From positions 744,001-808,000 of the forward strand of contig JADKGN010000004.1 in the NCBI GenBank assembly GCA_016722705.1: a stretch of DNA of 64,000 bases, read 5' to 3'. Below, piece after piece: positions 1-9,494 of this stretch. The stretch comes from Candidatus Dechloromonas phosphoritropha (lineage in GTDB: Bacteria; Pseudomonadota; Gammaproteobacteria; Burkholderiales; Rhodocyclaceae). The position numbers and the translations under genes are program-made. The notes beneath the pieces were generated by a model. That model saw nothing but the letters and a program-made list of their open reading frames with translations, ran no database searches and was not told where the DNA came from. The stretch's first letter is position 1. Each line of letters opens with the position of its first letter.

Positions 1-63
1 TACCCCAAGTTTGTGCAGTCCCGGCGAGGATGATCGAGCGACCGGTTCCTTCAAGCGCATGCT

Positions 64-86
64 GCGGTCGACCGGCAAAAATGGCC
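64..86 (-). repeat. GGTCGACC-centred dispersed motif, copy 1
   Basis: Read on the minus strand this is a T-run, then TTGCC, then CGGTCGACCGC. Similar T-rich-plus-GGTCGACC arrangements occur at 34701, 37911, 40942, 41893 and 52481. It lies in the non-coding left edge of the window, where bases 1-187 hold no gene I can support. Confidence 0.35.
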
Positions 87-187
87 CATAATCAGGCTTC
101 AACGAATGTTGAGCGTGGCGAACCCCTAGATGCCACCGCCGAGCCACATGATGATCCGCAAGGCACGGCCCGGCATTACCCTGCTGA

Positions 188-1222
188 TCAGCGCCGCTTG
201 CGCCAGGTGGCCGGCGGGACCGATTCCCATTGGGCGAATGCCCTGACGAAAGCATTGCTTCCCGAATAGCCAAGCGCTGCGGCAATCGTCGGAATGCTGC
301 TCACCGTGTCACGCAGCAATTGACACGCCAGTTGGTGTCGTGCGTTCTTGTGCAGTTCACGAAAACTGCTTCCTGCCTCCCTGAGTCGCCGATTGAGCGT
401 CCGCGGATGAAGACCCAAGCAACTGGCGATACCCTGAAGCGAACAGCCCGGCGTCCCAAGCAGGCGAACCAGTTGCTTCTGGGCCTGGACTATGAAATCA
501 TCATCGCAGAAATCCCGCATCATGCGGACGTGCTGCTCGAAATACGTTCGCAAACCGGCATCGGCCAACCGAACCTTCTCCGAGAGCCACGCTGCACTGA
601 AGATCAGCGCTGTCTGTTCGGCGCCAAACTGCAAGGGTGCAGCAAAAAAGCGCCGATAGGGGTCGATGTTGTCGGGCTTGTCGCGGCGGAAGCGCACTTC
701 GCTGGGCAACCATCCAGGACCACACATGGTACGCATGATGTTACACAGAAGTGCCATCGCACCATCGTCAAGCTGTTCCCACCCTTCCGCGTAAGGGTAA
801 AGCGTCTGGTAACCAAAAATGGCCTGCCTCCCGGCCATTTCAAGGTAGGGCACTGCCACACGATTGTGCAGATGCAAATTTTCGGCAAGATCCTTGAGCG
901 CCGTCTGGACGTCCGGCGCATTGCGCATCAGGAATCCGATGGCGCCCAGAGCCGAAGCATTGTTGCGCTCCCCCAATAGCAGACCAAAATGGGAACACCC
1001 GGTTTCGCGTGCGCAAGCCGCCAATATCGGCGCCCTGATCTCGGCTGCCATCCGGTTTTCCGGGTCGGCAAAGGTGCTTTCGCAAAGCCCAAACTTTTTC
1101 AGAACCCGGTCAGGCGCGACGCCGAACTCCCGCAACATGCCCGGAACAAGGAGGAACGGCCCGACACGAACCATTCCGCTTGGCGGCGGTGAATACAAAA
1201 TGGCTGAAGAGATGGTCGTCAT
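188..1222 (-). CDS. AraC-family transcriptional regulator
   Basis: A 344-aa DNA-binding regulator. The N-terminal two thirds resemble the AraC-type arabinose-binding-like domain seen in OruR/ArgR-type regulators (short segments such as SALGAIGFLMRNAPDVQTAL). The last ~100 residues are a double helix-turn-helix domain (SLQGIASCLGLHPRTLNRRL, then a second HTH ending AALGYSGSNAFVRAFAQW). I chose the ATG at 1222 (MTTISSAILY). The frame stays open upstream to 1354, but that extension is not family-like. The effector is unknown. Downstream genes face away, so the target cannot be inferred from context. The C-terminal HTH pair makes the family assignment firm; the regulated pathway is unknown. Confidence 0.85.
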   Translation of the reverse strand: MTTISSAILYSPPPSGMVRVGPFLLVPGMLREFGVAPDRVLKKFGLCESTFADPENRMAAEIRAPILAACARETGCSHFGLLLGERNNASALGAIGFLMRNAPDVQTALKDLAENLHLHNRVAVPYLEMAGRQAIFGYQTLYPYAEGWEQLDDGAMALLCNIMRTMCGPGWLPSEVRFRRDKPDNIDPYRRFFAAPLQFGAEQTALIFSAAWLSEKVRLADAGLRTYFEQHVRMMRDFCDDDFIVQAQKQLVRLLGTPGCSLQGIASCLGLHPRTLNRRLREAGSSFRELHKNARHQLACQLLRDTVSSIPTIAAALGYSGSNAFVRAFAQWESVPPATWRKRR

Positions 1223-1445
1223 GTCGATAACAAGCCAGATAACGTCGTGAATAGTGTAGCGATTGTCGTCCCGCGCGTATAGCAAGCACAGTGCGAGGGA
1301 TAGAATCATCTGGCAAGGACAAGCAAGCCGTTTCAACTTGACCCATGGTTTCATGGAAACGTCGATATCGAATTCAGCTTGCCGATTTTCGAAGCGCGAC
1401 CCATGATGAAGACATCAACGGCGTGCCGCGAGTTGAATAAAGGAG

Positions 1446-1651
1446 ATGGCGATGAGCAAGAAGAAGACAGCAAAAAACAAGCAGTTCCAAGCGACGAGAA
1501 GAAGGTACGCCTCAACATCATCACGCACCTGCTTCGCCTGATCCCCTACCAGGAAATCAAGCGGGCGAAGGTCGTCCTGCTCAAGCGACAAAGTCCAGGC
1601 AAATACAAGGAACCGGATTATCCGTACAAATATGTGCCGGCAATATACTGA
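1446..1651 (+). pseudogene. small lysine-rich ORF, probably frameshifted
   Basis: A strong AAAGGAG ribosome-binding site lies just before ATGs at 1446 and 1452, but that frame stops after about 30 codons. The frame one base away stays open to 1651 and reads as a coherent basic peptide (VRLNIITHLLRLIPYQEI, ending YKYVPAIY). Restoring one base in the A6 run at 1472-1477 would join the two into a ~68-aa protein. It is either a frameshifted small gene or a sequencing error. I recognise no family. It lies about 95 bp before the gene at 1748 and may share its transcript. Confidence 0.35.
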
Positions 1652-1747
1652 GCTGCCTATCGGACGAGACTGGCGGTTGCGGCCTTAGCAACGCCGTAAT
1701 CAGCAGGCAGCAGTTTGATCAAGCGTTTGTGAACGGAGGGGTTAATC

Positions 1748-2776
1748 TTGGGTATTCTCGACTGGTTCAAGAATCGGGCTGGGCAGTTCGAAACGGATCG
1801 GCTCTCCGGGGAAATGGTGCAATGGGCCTGCGACAAAGCCATCGCGCTGACCAACCCCCGCCTGAAACTCCTGCCAAACTGCAACAAGCGTCTGGCGCCT
1901 GCGGTCGAGACAACGATCAAGTTCCTGCAGGGACTGGTCAAGCAATTGCCAGCCGTCCGGCCCATATCGGTCGCGATCTGGTCCAGCGATCCGGCGTTAC
2001 GGGCTTTTTTCGTCTCGCCGTCTGACATGAAGTCCGTGCTCACCCGCGCGGACAACCTGCGCGCCTTGTTCGAGAAGTTACCGGAACTCGATGAGGCCTA
2101 TCTGGTTCTTGGCATGGAATTCACCGAACAGCGGGTATTCGGTTTGGGGTTGCAGGGAGAGATGCTCCAGCGCGATGTCGCCCAGACGACCGTCAACTTT
2201 TCCGACCACAAGACGCGACTTTGCGGGCGCGATGAAACGGGTTTGCGCCGCGTCATCGGTGTCGAGATTTTCGAATATCTCATTTCACGGGCCTTGTCGG
2301 ATATTGGCGCAGAGCGCAACGAGCGGCAGGAACTGCAGGCAAACCGTGCGCTGATCCGGACACGCCTTCGCTTGCTGCAGCAACACGGGCCAGGCATGGG
2401 ATCGATACTGGGCGAAGCGCCGGCGGAAGCCACTAAGCAGGCCCGACTGGAGGCGGACCTGCTCGCTAATGAGCAACAACTGGAAACGATGGGCGGCGGC
2501 GAGGCGATACTGGAGAACGATCTCGAAACCCTCAAGAGAGTACTCGCCAACCCGCAGGACTACCTGTCGATCGAGCCGAAGCATTTGCGCGTCAGCTCAA
2601 TGAATGTGGTGCTCGGCGAGACAAGTACCGATTCAGCGGCTGAAATCGACTTTGCCGTCATCGAACTAAAGGGCGCGATGCCGGCATATCGTGCATTCAT
2701 CCTGGCGCGTCTCGCCCGGGCCGACTTGCCGCCAGCCCAATCGATGAACTACTACGAAGCAATGCGCTATCTTTAA
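1748..2776 (+). CDS. hypothetical protein, 342 aa, soluble
   Basis: I do not recognise a family. The start is a TTG at 1748, directly after a GGAGGGG ribosome-binding site at 1735-1741; no ATG fits better. There is no signal peptide or membrane segment. The sequence begins MGILDWFKNRAGQFETDR, is acidic overall, and has a predicted coiled-coil stretch around residues 190-280 rich in E, R, L and Q (RNERQELQANRALIRTRLR). The codon use and G+C look like the surrounding core genes, so it is probably expressed. It could be a cytosolic structural or regulatory protein; no function is claimed. Confidence 0.6.
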   Translation: MGILDWFKNRAGQFETDRLSGEMVQWACDKAIALTNPRLKLLPNCNKRLAPAVETTIKFLQGLVKQLPAVRPISVAIWSSDPALRAFFVSPSDMKSVLTRADNLRALFEKLPELDEAYLVLGMEFTEQRVFGLGLQGEMLQRDVAQTTVNFSDHKTRLCGRDETGLRRVIGVEIFEYLISRALSDIGAERNERQELQANRALIRTRLRLLQQHGPGMGSILGEAPAEATKQARLEADLLANEQQLETMGGGEAILENDLETLKRVLANPQDYLSIEPKHLRVSSMNVVLGETSTDSAAEIDFAVIELKGAMPAYRAFILARLARADLPPAQSMNYYEAMRYL

Positions 2777-2794
2777 GTGCTACGTGGTGAAGCA

Positions 2795-3031
2795 ATGCAA
2801 TCTATCGTCGTCCTGCGACCGCTGGTCGTGCTGATGCCGCTGATGATCTACATGCTCGGTAGTGAGAACAACACCCGCTATCTGATCGGCTACTAACAGG
2901 CGGCCATGATTGCGCAGCATCCGGAGCGCTCGGCATCCAGGGCGCTGGAGTTACAGGCTGTCAACGCTAGCCTACATTTGTTATCCGTACGCGATGACCC
3001 CAAGGCTTCACAGGCGCTTGACACGCAGTGA
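2795..3031 (+). pseudogene. small ORF interrupted by in-frame TAA
   Basis: From the ATG at 2795 a 33-residue hydrophobic peptide (MQSIVVLRPLVVLMPLMIYM) ends at TAA 2894-2896. The same frame then continues with plausible coding sequence (QAAMIAQHPERSASRALE) to TGA 3029. The reading suggests a 78-residue membrane-anchored protein broken by one nonsense change. It could instead be chance. It follows the 342-aa gene by 18 bp. Confidence 0.3.
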
Positions 3032-3338
3032 AGCCTGAGACTCGAGTCAGCAAGGCCGATCTGGATCACCGCTAAAGATGATCTGGCCAGAGGGTCAGGC
3101 TCGGTTATCGAATCAGGAATCTATCGCAATGTCGATAAGCGTGTATATCAGGTCTGTTTATGTGTACGGCGTTTGCCGCGCGGGGATTACCTGGCAAGCG
3201 ACTCGGAACTATCGGATTCAGAAGGATCCAAAGCAAAATGAATGTCTCACAGTACAGTAGAATCGCGCATCAGCCACCCTGTCTTCGATTGGGAAACCCG
3301 CTGACACCTGAACCGAATTGCCCAGAGCAGGAGCAGTC
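3032..3338. other. intergenic region upstream of the efflux operon
   Basis: No gene is supported here. Short ORFs in it lack ribosome-binding sites and family resemblance. It should hold the promoter of the RND operon, but I see no confident -35/-10 pair and no adjacent TetR- or MarR-type regulator gene. Confidence 0.5.
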
Positions 3339-4565
3339 ATGATACTCAACCCATCCCTAAATTCTTCCGCCAGCCGTGACTTCAAGTGGGCTGTGGCCGG
3401 GCTGACCGGTATCGTCCTGTTGGTCACCGCTGGCTGCGGCAAGGAGCAGGCAGCGTCGCCAACGGTGCCGGTCGTCGAGGTGGTGAGTATCGCGCAGCGC
3501 GACGTGCCAATCTACATGGAATGGGTCGGCGCACTGGACGGCGATGTCAATGCCGTCATCCGTCCGCAGGTCACCGGATACCTGATCAAGCAGAACTACC
3601 GCGAAGGCGATCTGGTCAAGAAGGGTCAGGCGCTGTTCGAGATCGATCCGCGCACCTTTGAAGCCGCGGTCGACGAGGCCAAGGGCATCCGCGCCCAGAA
3701 GCTTGCGCGCTACGAGACCACCTCGGCCAACCTTGCGCGCATCAAACCGCTAGCGGCCCAGAATGCGGTCAGCCAGAAGGATCTCGACGACGCTACCGGA
3801 GCCAATCAGTCGGCCAAGGCCGAAATCGAAGCTGCTGACGCCTCGCTCAGGACGGCTAAACTCAATCTGGGCTTTACCCACATCACCTCGCCGATCACCG
3901 GCATCGCCGGCATCGCCAAGGCCCAGATCGGCGATCTGCTCAGCCCGAACATGGCGACGGAACTGACCACCGTCTCCACCGTCGATCCGATCAAGGTCTA
4001 TTTCAACGTCAGCGAGCGCGAATACCTCAAGGTGGCCGCGGCAGCCGCAGCCGTCGGCAAGAGGACCGAGAATATCCCACTCAACCTGATTCTGGTTGAT
4101 GGATCGTTTTATCCTCATCAGGGGAAGGTAGCCACGCTCAACCGGCAGGTTGACCCGACCACCGGCACCTTCAAGGTCGCTGCGCTGTTTCCGAATCCGA
4201 ACAATCTGCTTCGCCCCGGCCAGTACGGCAGGATCAGGGCGACGATGTCGGTAGACAAAGGGGCACTGCTGCTCCCACAACGCGCCATCACCGAAATGCA
4301 AGGCAAGTACTTGGTTGCCGTCATCGGCGCCGACAACAAAGCCGAGATCCGGCCGGTAACCGTTGGTGAACGCATCGGCAGCGACTGGATCATCAGAACT
4401 GGGCTACAGCCCGGCGAAAAGGTGATCGCCGAAGGTACCCAGAAAGTCAGGCCGGGGATGATAGTGAATCCGACGCCCTTTGTCCCGGCCACGCCCGCGG
4501 CTGCCGCAGACCCGGCTATACCCGACGCAAAGCCGGCGGCGCCTGCACCTGCCAGCAAGGGATAA
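3339..4565 (+). CDS. RND efflux periplasmic adaptor (membrane fusion lipoprotein)
   Basis: A 408-aa adaptor that links the inner-membrane pump to the outer-membrane channel. The N-terminus is a lipoprotein signal with lipobox VTAGC (Cys33). Next come the biotinyl-lipoyl half motif (VTGYLIKQNYREGDLVKKGQ), an alpha-helical hairpin (about residues 95-165), the second lipoyl half (FTHITSPITGIAGIAKAQIG) and the beta-barrel/membrane-proximal domain. The proline/alanine-rich tail is typical of AcrA/MexE-type adaptors. The ATG at 3339 follows AGGAG; an upstream TTG in frame is less likely. It is the first gene of the operon with the pump 6 bp downstream. Substrates cannot be read from sequence. Confidence 0.93.
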   Translation: MILNPSLNSSASRDFKWAVAGLTGIVLLVTAGCGKEQAASPTVPVVEVVSIAQRDVPIYMEWVGALDGDVNAVIRPQVTGYLIKQNYREGDLVKKGQALFEIDPRTFEAAVDEAKGIRAQKLARYETTSANLARIKPLAAQNAVSQKDLDDATGANQSAKAEIEAADASLRTAKLNLGFTHITSPITGIAGIAKAQIGDLLSPNMATELTTVSTVDPIKVYFNVSEREYLKVAAAAAAVGKRTENIPLNLILVDGSFYPHQGKVATLNRQVDPTTGTFKVAALFPNPNNLLRPGQYGRIRATMSVDKGALLLPQRAITEMQGKYLVAVIGADNKAEIRPVTVGERIGSDWIIRTGLQPGEKVIAEGTQKVRPGMIVNPTPFVPATPAAAADPAIPDAKPAAPAPASKG

Positions 4566-4571
4566 GCGGCC

Positions 4572-7500
4572 ATGTCCAAGTTCTTCATCAACCGGCCGAT
4601 CGTCGCCATGGTCATCTCGATCCTGATGACCATCATCGGCCTGGTCGCCATGTCGGGGCTGCCGATCGCCCAGTTTCCCAACATCGTGCCGCCGGAAATC
4701 AAGGTCACCAGCACCTATACCGGCGCTGACGCGCTGACCGTTGAGCAGGCGGTGGCCACCCCGACCGAGCAGCAGATGTCGGGTGTAGACAACATGAACT
4801 ACATGTTCTCGATCAACGGCAACAACGGTATCTCGACGCTGACGGTGAACTTCGACATTTCCACCAACGCCAATACCGACCAGATCCTCACGCAGATGCG
4901 GCAGAGCCAGGCCCAGGCGCAACTGCCGGCCGACGTGCGCAATTTCGGCGTGACGGTGCAGAAATCGACCTCCTCGCCCCTGGTCATGTTCGCGCTTTAC
5001 TCGCCGAAAGGCACTTACGACAACATTTTTCTCGCCAATTACGCCTACATCAACATCAATGATCAGATGACACGCGTCGCGGGGATCGCCAGCGTGACGA
5101 TCTTCGGCGCCGGACAGTACGCGATGCGGCTGTGGGTCAAGCCAGATCAACTCGCCAAACTGAACATCACGATTCCCGAGATCGTCAACGCCGTAAACGC
5201 CCAGAACACGGTCAATCCGGCGGGACAGATCGGATCCGAGCCGGTGCCACCAGGGCAGGAGTACACCTATGCCGTACGCGCGCAGGGGCGACTGCAGAGT
5301 GAAGAAGAATTCGGCAACGTGGTGCTGCGAGCCAATGTAGACGGCTCGATCGTGCGAGTCAGGGATGTTGCGCGCATCGAACTCGGCGCCCAGACCTACA
5401 ACATCGAGGGACGGCTCAACGGCAAACCCGCAGCCTTGGTGGCGCTCTACCAGATGCCGGGCGCCAATGCACTCGACGCGGCTGATGGGGCCAAGAAGCT
5501 GATGGAGAAGATCAAGGAGAGCTTCCCGCCCGACCTTGATTACGCCGTCGCCCTCGATACCACGCTGTCGGTCACCGAAGGCATCAAGGAAATCCAGCAC
5601 ACCCTGATCGAAGCGCTGGTGCTAGTGATGATCGTTGTCTTCGTCTTCCTGCAGGGCTGGCGCGCGACGCTGATCCCGCTGCTGGCAGTCCCGGTCTCGC
5701 TGGTCGGCACCTTCATGCTCTTCCCGATGTTCGGCTTTTCGATCAACACCCTGTCGCTGTTCGGCCTGGTGCTGGCGATCGGACTCGTTGTTGATGACGC
5801 CATCGTGGTCGTCGAGGCCGTCGAGCACCATATCGAGCACGGCCTGTCACCGAAAGACGCGACCCTGCGGGCAATGGAAGAAGTCACCGGGCCGGTGATC
5901 GCCATCGCCGTCATTTTGGCTGCCGTTTTTGTACCGACAGCCTTCATTCCCGGCATCACTGGCCAGCTCTACCAGCAGTTCGCGGTCACCATCGCCATCT
6001 CGGTGATCATCTCGGCGTTCAACGCGCTGACCCTCAGCCCCGCCCTTTGTGCCCTGCTGCTCAGGCCCAAGGTCAAGGGCAGCGGCCCGCTGCAGAAATT
6101 CTACGACTGGTTCAATGGCGTTTTCGGTCGCGTGACCGGCGGCTACGTCGGGGTTTGCCGGTTCGCCATCCGCAAGAGCGCGATCAGCCTTCTGTTTTTG
6201 GTCGGTCTGGCCGTCACCGCCGGCATCTTTGGCAAAGCGGTCCCCGCCGCCTTCCTGCCCGACGAGGATCAGGGCTATGTCTACGCCGGAGTCCAACTCC
6301 CCAATGCCGCATCGCTACAACGCACCTCGGAAATTGCCCGTCAGGCAGAAGATCTGATCATGCAGGTCCCTGGGGTCAAATATACGTCGACGGTAATTGG
6401 CTACAGCATGCTCAGCCAGGTCCAGAACACCTACAGCGCCTTTTTCTTCATCACGCTGGAAGACTGGGCACTGCGCAAGAAGCCGGAAGAACAGTACGCC
6501 GCGATCAAGGCTGAGCTGACGAAAAAGCTGAGCGGCATCAGCGGCGCCATCGGCTTCGCCTTTCCGCCACCGGCGATCCCGGGGGTCGGCGTCTCGGGCG
6601 GGGCAACATTCATCCTCGAGGACCGGGCCGGCAGGGACGTTGCCTTCCTCGCGGAAAACACCAACAAGTTCATCGAAGCCGCGAAGAAGCGACCGGAACT
6701 GGCCGGCGTATCTACGACCTTCCTGCCGATCGTGCCGCAGATGTTCATCGACGTCGACCGCGACAAGGTGCTCAAGCAGGGGGTCAACATCAGCGACGTG
6801 TACAAGACCCTGCAGAGTTTCCTGGGCAGCGGCTTCATCAATTACTTCAACCGCTTCGGACGGCAGTGGCAGGTCTACATCCAGGCCGAGGGCGAATACC
6901 GTACCAATATCGAGAATATCAGTCAGTTCTATGTGCGCAACAGCAAGGGCGAACAGGTACCGCTGTCGGCGCTGACCTCGGTCCGCAACATCTCCGGGCC
7001 GGAATTCACGATGCGCTACAACCTCTACCGAAGCGCCCAGATCAATGCCTCGGCCGCGCCGGGCTATAGCTCGGCGCAGGTCATGCGCGCCCTGGAGGAG
7101 GTATTCGCCGAAACGATGCCGAGCGAGATGGGCTATGACTACCTGGGAATGTCCTTCCAGGAGCAGAAAGCCCAGCAGGGCGTCTCGCCGATGGTCATTT
7201 TCGGCTTCTCGCTGCTCTGCGTGTTCCTGATTCTGGCGGCGCAGTACGAGAGCTGGTCGCTGCCGTTCTCGGTCCTGCTCGGTACACCCATCGCCATCGC
7301 CGGGGCCTTCGCCGCGCTGCTCCTGCGCGGTCAGGACAACAACATCTATGCGCAGATCGGCCTGGTGATGCTGATCGGCCTAGCGGCCAAGAATGCAATC
7401 CTGATCGTCGAGTTCGCCAAAATGGAATTCCAAAAGGGCGAGTTGTCGCTGGCCGAGGCGACGCTCAAGGGTGCGCAACTACGCCTCCGGCCGATTCTGA

Positions 7501-7745
7501 TGACTTCCTTCGCCTTCATCCTCGGCTGCGTGCCGCTGGCCATCGCCAGCGGCGCCGGCGCGATTTCGCGCCAAGTTATGGGCAGCACGGTGATCGGCGG
7601 CATGCTGGCGGCGACCTGCCTGGCCATCTTCATCATCCCGGTAACCTTCTACGTCGTCGAGAAGCTTAGTCACAAGGGCAAGGCCGACGTTGACGACGCG
7701 GCCACCACCGAGTCGGCCGTCAAGGGAGGAGACGATCATGCGTAA
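4572..7745 (+). CDS. RND multidrug efflux permease, HAE1 family
   Basis: A 1057-aa proton-driven trimeric inner-membrane pump of the AcrB/MexF type. The opening FFINRPIVAMVISILMTIIG is the conserved first membrane helix. Proton-relay aspartates D408 and D409 sit in GLVVDDAIVVVE, and the matching lysine is in GLAAKNAILIVEFAK near the C-terminus. The two large periplasmic loops and twelve membrane segments fit the family length of 1030-1060. It lies 6 bp after the adaptor and overlaps the outer-membrane factor by 8 bp, so the three genes form one operon. Substrate is unknown; the family exports hydrophobic drugs, dyes or solvents. Confidence 0.96.
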   Translation: MSKFFINRPIVAMVISILMTIIGLVAMSGLPIAQFPNIVPPEIKVTSTYTGADALTVEQAVATPTEQQMSGVDNMNYMFSINGNNGISTLTVNFDISTNANTDQILTQMRQSQAQAQLPADVRNFGVTVQKSTSSPLVMFALYSPKGTYDNIFLANYAYININDQMTRVAGIASVTIFGAGQYAMRLWVKPDQLAKLNITIPEIVNAVNAQNTVNPAGQIGSEPVPPGQEYTYAVRAQGRLQSEEEFGNVVLRANVDGSIVRVRDVARIELGAQTYNIEGRLNGKPAALVALYQMPGANALDAADGAKKLMEKIKESFPPDLDYAVALDTTLSVTEGIKEIQHTLIEALVLVMIVVFVFLQGWRATLIPLLAVPVSLVGTFMLFPMFGFSINTLSLFGLVLAIGLVVDDAIVVVEAVEHHIEHGLSPKDATLRAMEEVTGPVIAIAVILAAVFVPTAFIPGITGQLYQQFAVTIAISVIISAFNALTLSPALCALLLRPKVKGSGPLQKFYDWFNGVFGRVTGGYVGVCRFAIRKSAISLLFLVGLAVTAGIFGKAVPAAFLPDEDQGYVYAGVQLPNAASLQRTSEIARQAEDLIMQVPGVKYTSTVIGYSMLSQVQNTYSAFFFITLEDWALRKKPEEQYAAIKAELTKKLSGISGAIGFAFPPPAIPGVGVSGGATFILEDRAGRDVAFLAENTNKFIEAAKKRPELAGVSTTFLPIVPQMFIDVDRDKVLKQGVNISDVYKTLQSFLGSGFINYFNRFGRQWQVYIQAEGEYRTNIENISQFYVRNSKGEQVPLSALTSVRNISGPEFTMRYNLYRSAQINASAAPGYSSAQVMRALEEVFAETMPSEMGYDYLGMSFQEQKAQQGVSPMVIFGFSLLCVFLILAAQYESWSLPFSVLLGTPIAIAGAFAALLLRGQDNNIYAQIGLVMLIGLAAKNAILIVEFAKMEFQKGELSLAEATLKGAQLRLRPILMTSFAFILGCVPLAIASGAGAISRQVMGSTVIGGMLAATCLAIFIIPVTFYVVEKLSHKGKADVDDAATTESAVKGGDDHA

Positions 7746-9156
7746 GCCCATCGCCACCGCCCTGCTGGCGCTGCTGGCCAGCGGCTGCATGGTCGGCCCC
7801 GATTACGTGCGGCCGCCGGTCGATACCCCGACTGCCTGGCGCCTGAGCGACAAGGATGCGCGGGACTTGGCCAATAGCGCTTGGTGGGAACAGTTCGGCG
7901 ATCCGGTGCTCAACGATCTGCTCGCCACCGCCCTGCGTGAGAACAAGGATCTGCTGATTGCCACGGCGCGCATCGAAGAGTTCGCCGGACGCTACGGCAT
8001 CGTTCGCGCGCCGCTGTTTCCGCAGGTCGGCGCCAGCTACGAACCAAGACGGCAACGCGACATCTCCTCGGTGGTAGTTGGGGCAGGAGACGCCAAAACC
8101 TACAACACCTACTCCGCCCTTCTGAATGCCAGCTGGGAGATCGACATCTGGGGCCGTATCCGCCGCCAGAGCGAAGCGGCGCGGGCGCAACTGCTGGCCA
8201 GCGAGGATGGACGACGCGCGGTCATCCTGTCGCTGGTCGGCAGCGTTTCCGGTGCCTACATCAACCTGCGCAATCTCGATCGTCAGCTCGAGATCGCCAA
8301 ATCGACAGCAAAAAGCCGAGGGGATTCCTACGAGATATTCAAGCTCCGCTACGAGGGCGGAATCATCTCGCTGCTCGAACTGAGCCAGAACCAGTCGCAA
8401 TACGAAGAAGCCCTGGCGACCATCCCGGCAATCGAGAAATCGATCGCCCAGCAGGAGAACGGACTGAGCGTCCTGCTCGGGCGCAATCCGGGCCCGATCG
8501 CTCGGGGCAGGGACATAGATCAATTGACCCTGCCGGCGATTCCGGCTGATCTGCCCTCGGGTATTCTTGAGCGCAGGCCCGACATCCAGCAGGCCGAGCA
8601 GAACCTGATCGCTGCCAATGCCCTGATCGGGGCGGCCAAGGCAGCCTACTTCCCGACCATCTCGCTGACCGGCCTGTTCGGTTTCTCCAGCACCAGCCTG
8701 AGTAATCTCTTCGACAGCCAGTCCAAGGTCTGGCAATACTCGGCGCCGATCACCATGCCGATCTTCACCGCCGGCGCCATCGCGGGTCAGGTGCAGGCTG
8801 CGGAGGCAGGCCAGCAGCAGGCGCTGTTCGCCTACGAGAAAGCGATCCAGCAAGCTTTTCGCGAGGTCGATGATGCCCTTGTCGATCAGGACCGGACGCG
8901 CGAGCAACTGCAGGCGCAGAAGCGCCAGGTCGCGTCGCTGGAGACATATGCCGGGACGGCCCGCCTGCGCTACGAGAACGGCTACACGAGTTTCATCGAA
9001 GTCCTCGACGCCGAACGCAGCCTGTTCAACTCCCAGTTGCAGTACACGCAGAGTCAGCAGGTCCAACTCCAGGCGATGATCAACGTCTATAAGGCCATGG
9101 GAGGCGGCTGGGTCGTCGAGGCCGACAAAATGACCAGCGCGAACAGTCCTCATTGA
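7738..9156 (+). CDS. RND efflux outer-membrane factor, NodT family lipoprotein
   Basis: A 472-aa TolC-like channel. The start MRKPIATALLALLASGC gives a lipobox with Cys17, followed by MVGPDYVRPP, the hallmark N-terminus of NodT/OprM proteins. Two outer-membrane-efflux repeats follow (about residues 60-250 and 270-460), including IDIWGRIRRQSEAARAQLLA and LLERRPDIQQ-like sequence (GILERRPDIQQAEQNL). The ATG at 7738 overlaps the pump stop codon by 8 bp and is preceded by GGAGGA inside the pump gene, indicating translational coupling. It completes a tripartite efflux system. Confidence 0.94.
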   Translation: MRKPIATALLALLASGCMVGPDYVRPPVDTPTAWRLSDKDARDLANSAWWEQFGDPVLNDLLATALRENKDLLIATARIEEFAGRYGIVRAPLFPQVGASYEPRRQRDISSVVVGAGDAKTYNTYSALLNASWEIDIWGRIRRQSEAARAQLLASEDGRRAVILSLVGSVSGAYINLRNLDRQLEIAKSTAKSRGDSYEIFKLRYEGGIISLLELSQNQSQYEEALATIPAIEKSIAQQENGLSVLLGRNPGPIARGRDIDQLTLPAIPADLPSGILERRPDIQQAEQNLIAANALIGAAKAAYFPTISLTGLFGFSSTSLSNLFDSQSKVWQYSAPITMPIFTAGAIAGQVQAAEAGQQQALFAYEKAIQQAFREVDDALVDQDRTREQLQAQKRQVASLETYAGTARLRYENGYTSFIEVLDAERSLFNSQLQYTQSQQVQLQAMINVYKAMGGGWVVEADKMTSANSPH

Positions 9157-9494
9157 GCTTCGTGTACTCCTGACAGTCGGCACCAGGGAAACGCAACACA
9201 GTGGTCGTCGCGTGATCGACGATAGGTCTGTCGTGGCTGCTTTGCACCGCTGCTCAACTGACGACTGCTTATCAATAAGCCAATTCGCGCGCGCACCACA
9301 TCACGTCAGAAGACTTGCCTATAATGAGTGGACAGCCTCCCAATGTGAAGGTTGCCACAGCAACCGGCGAGCCCCGGTTCTCCTGCATCTTGGAAAAGAG
9401 CCTTGGGGTCGGGGAAAAGAGAATGGCTTTAATGGTTCGGGCTGCTTGCAGCAGCCACGACCGTACTTAACTTTCTTTCAGTGGAGCGATTACG
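9157..9494. other. intergenic region with leader hairpin
   Basis: No gene is supported. It holds a TATAAT box at 9320-9325 and, within the presumed leader of the next gene, a perfect 6-bp stem (GGCTGC at 9440-9445, GCAGCC at 9451-9456, loop TTGCA). The long leader (~160 nt) and hairpin could affect expression of the downstream alanine-rich protein. Confidence 0.4.
9320..9325 (+). promoter_or_regulatory. candidate -10 box (TATAAT)
   Basis: A perfect TATAAT lies in an otherwise G+C-rich spacer before the gene at 9495. The sequence 17 bp upstream is a poor -35 match, so this may need an activator or be fortuitous. Confidence 0.35.

Noticed and set aside
7720..9183. 487-codon ORF antisense to the outer-membrane factor
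   Set aside because: Shadow frame; no recognisable domain.
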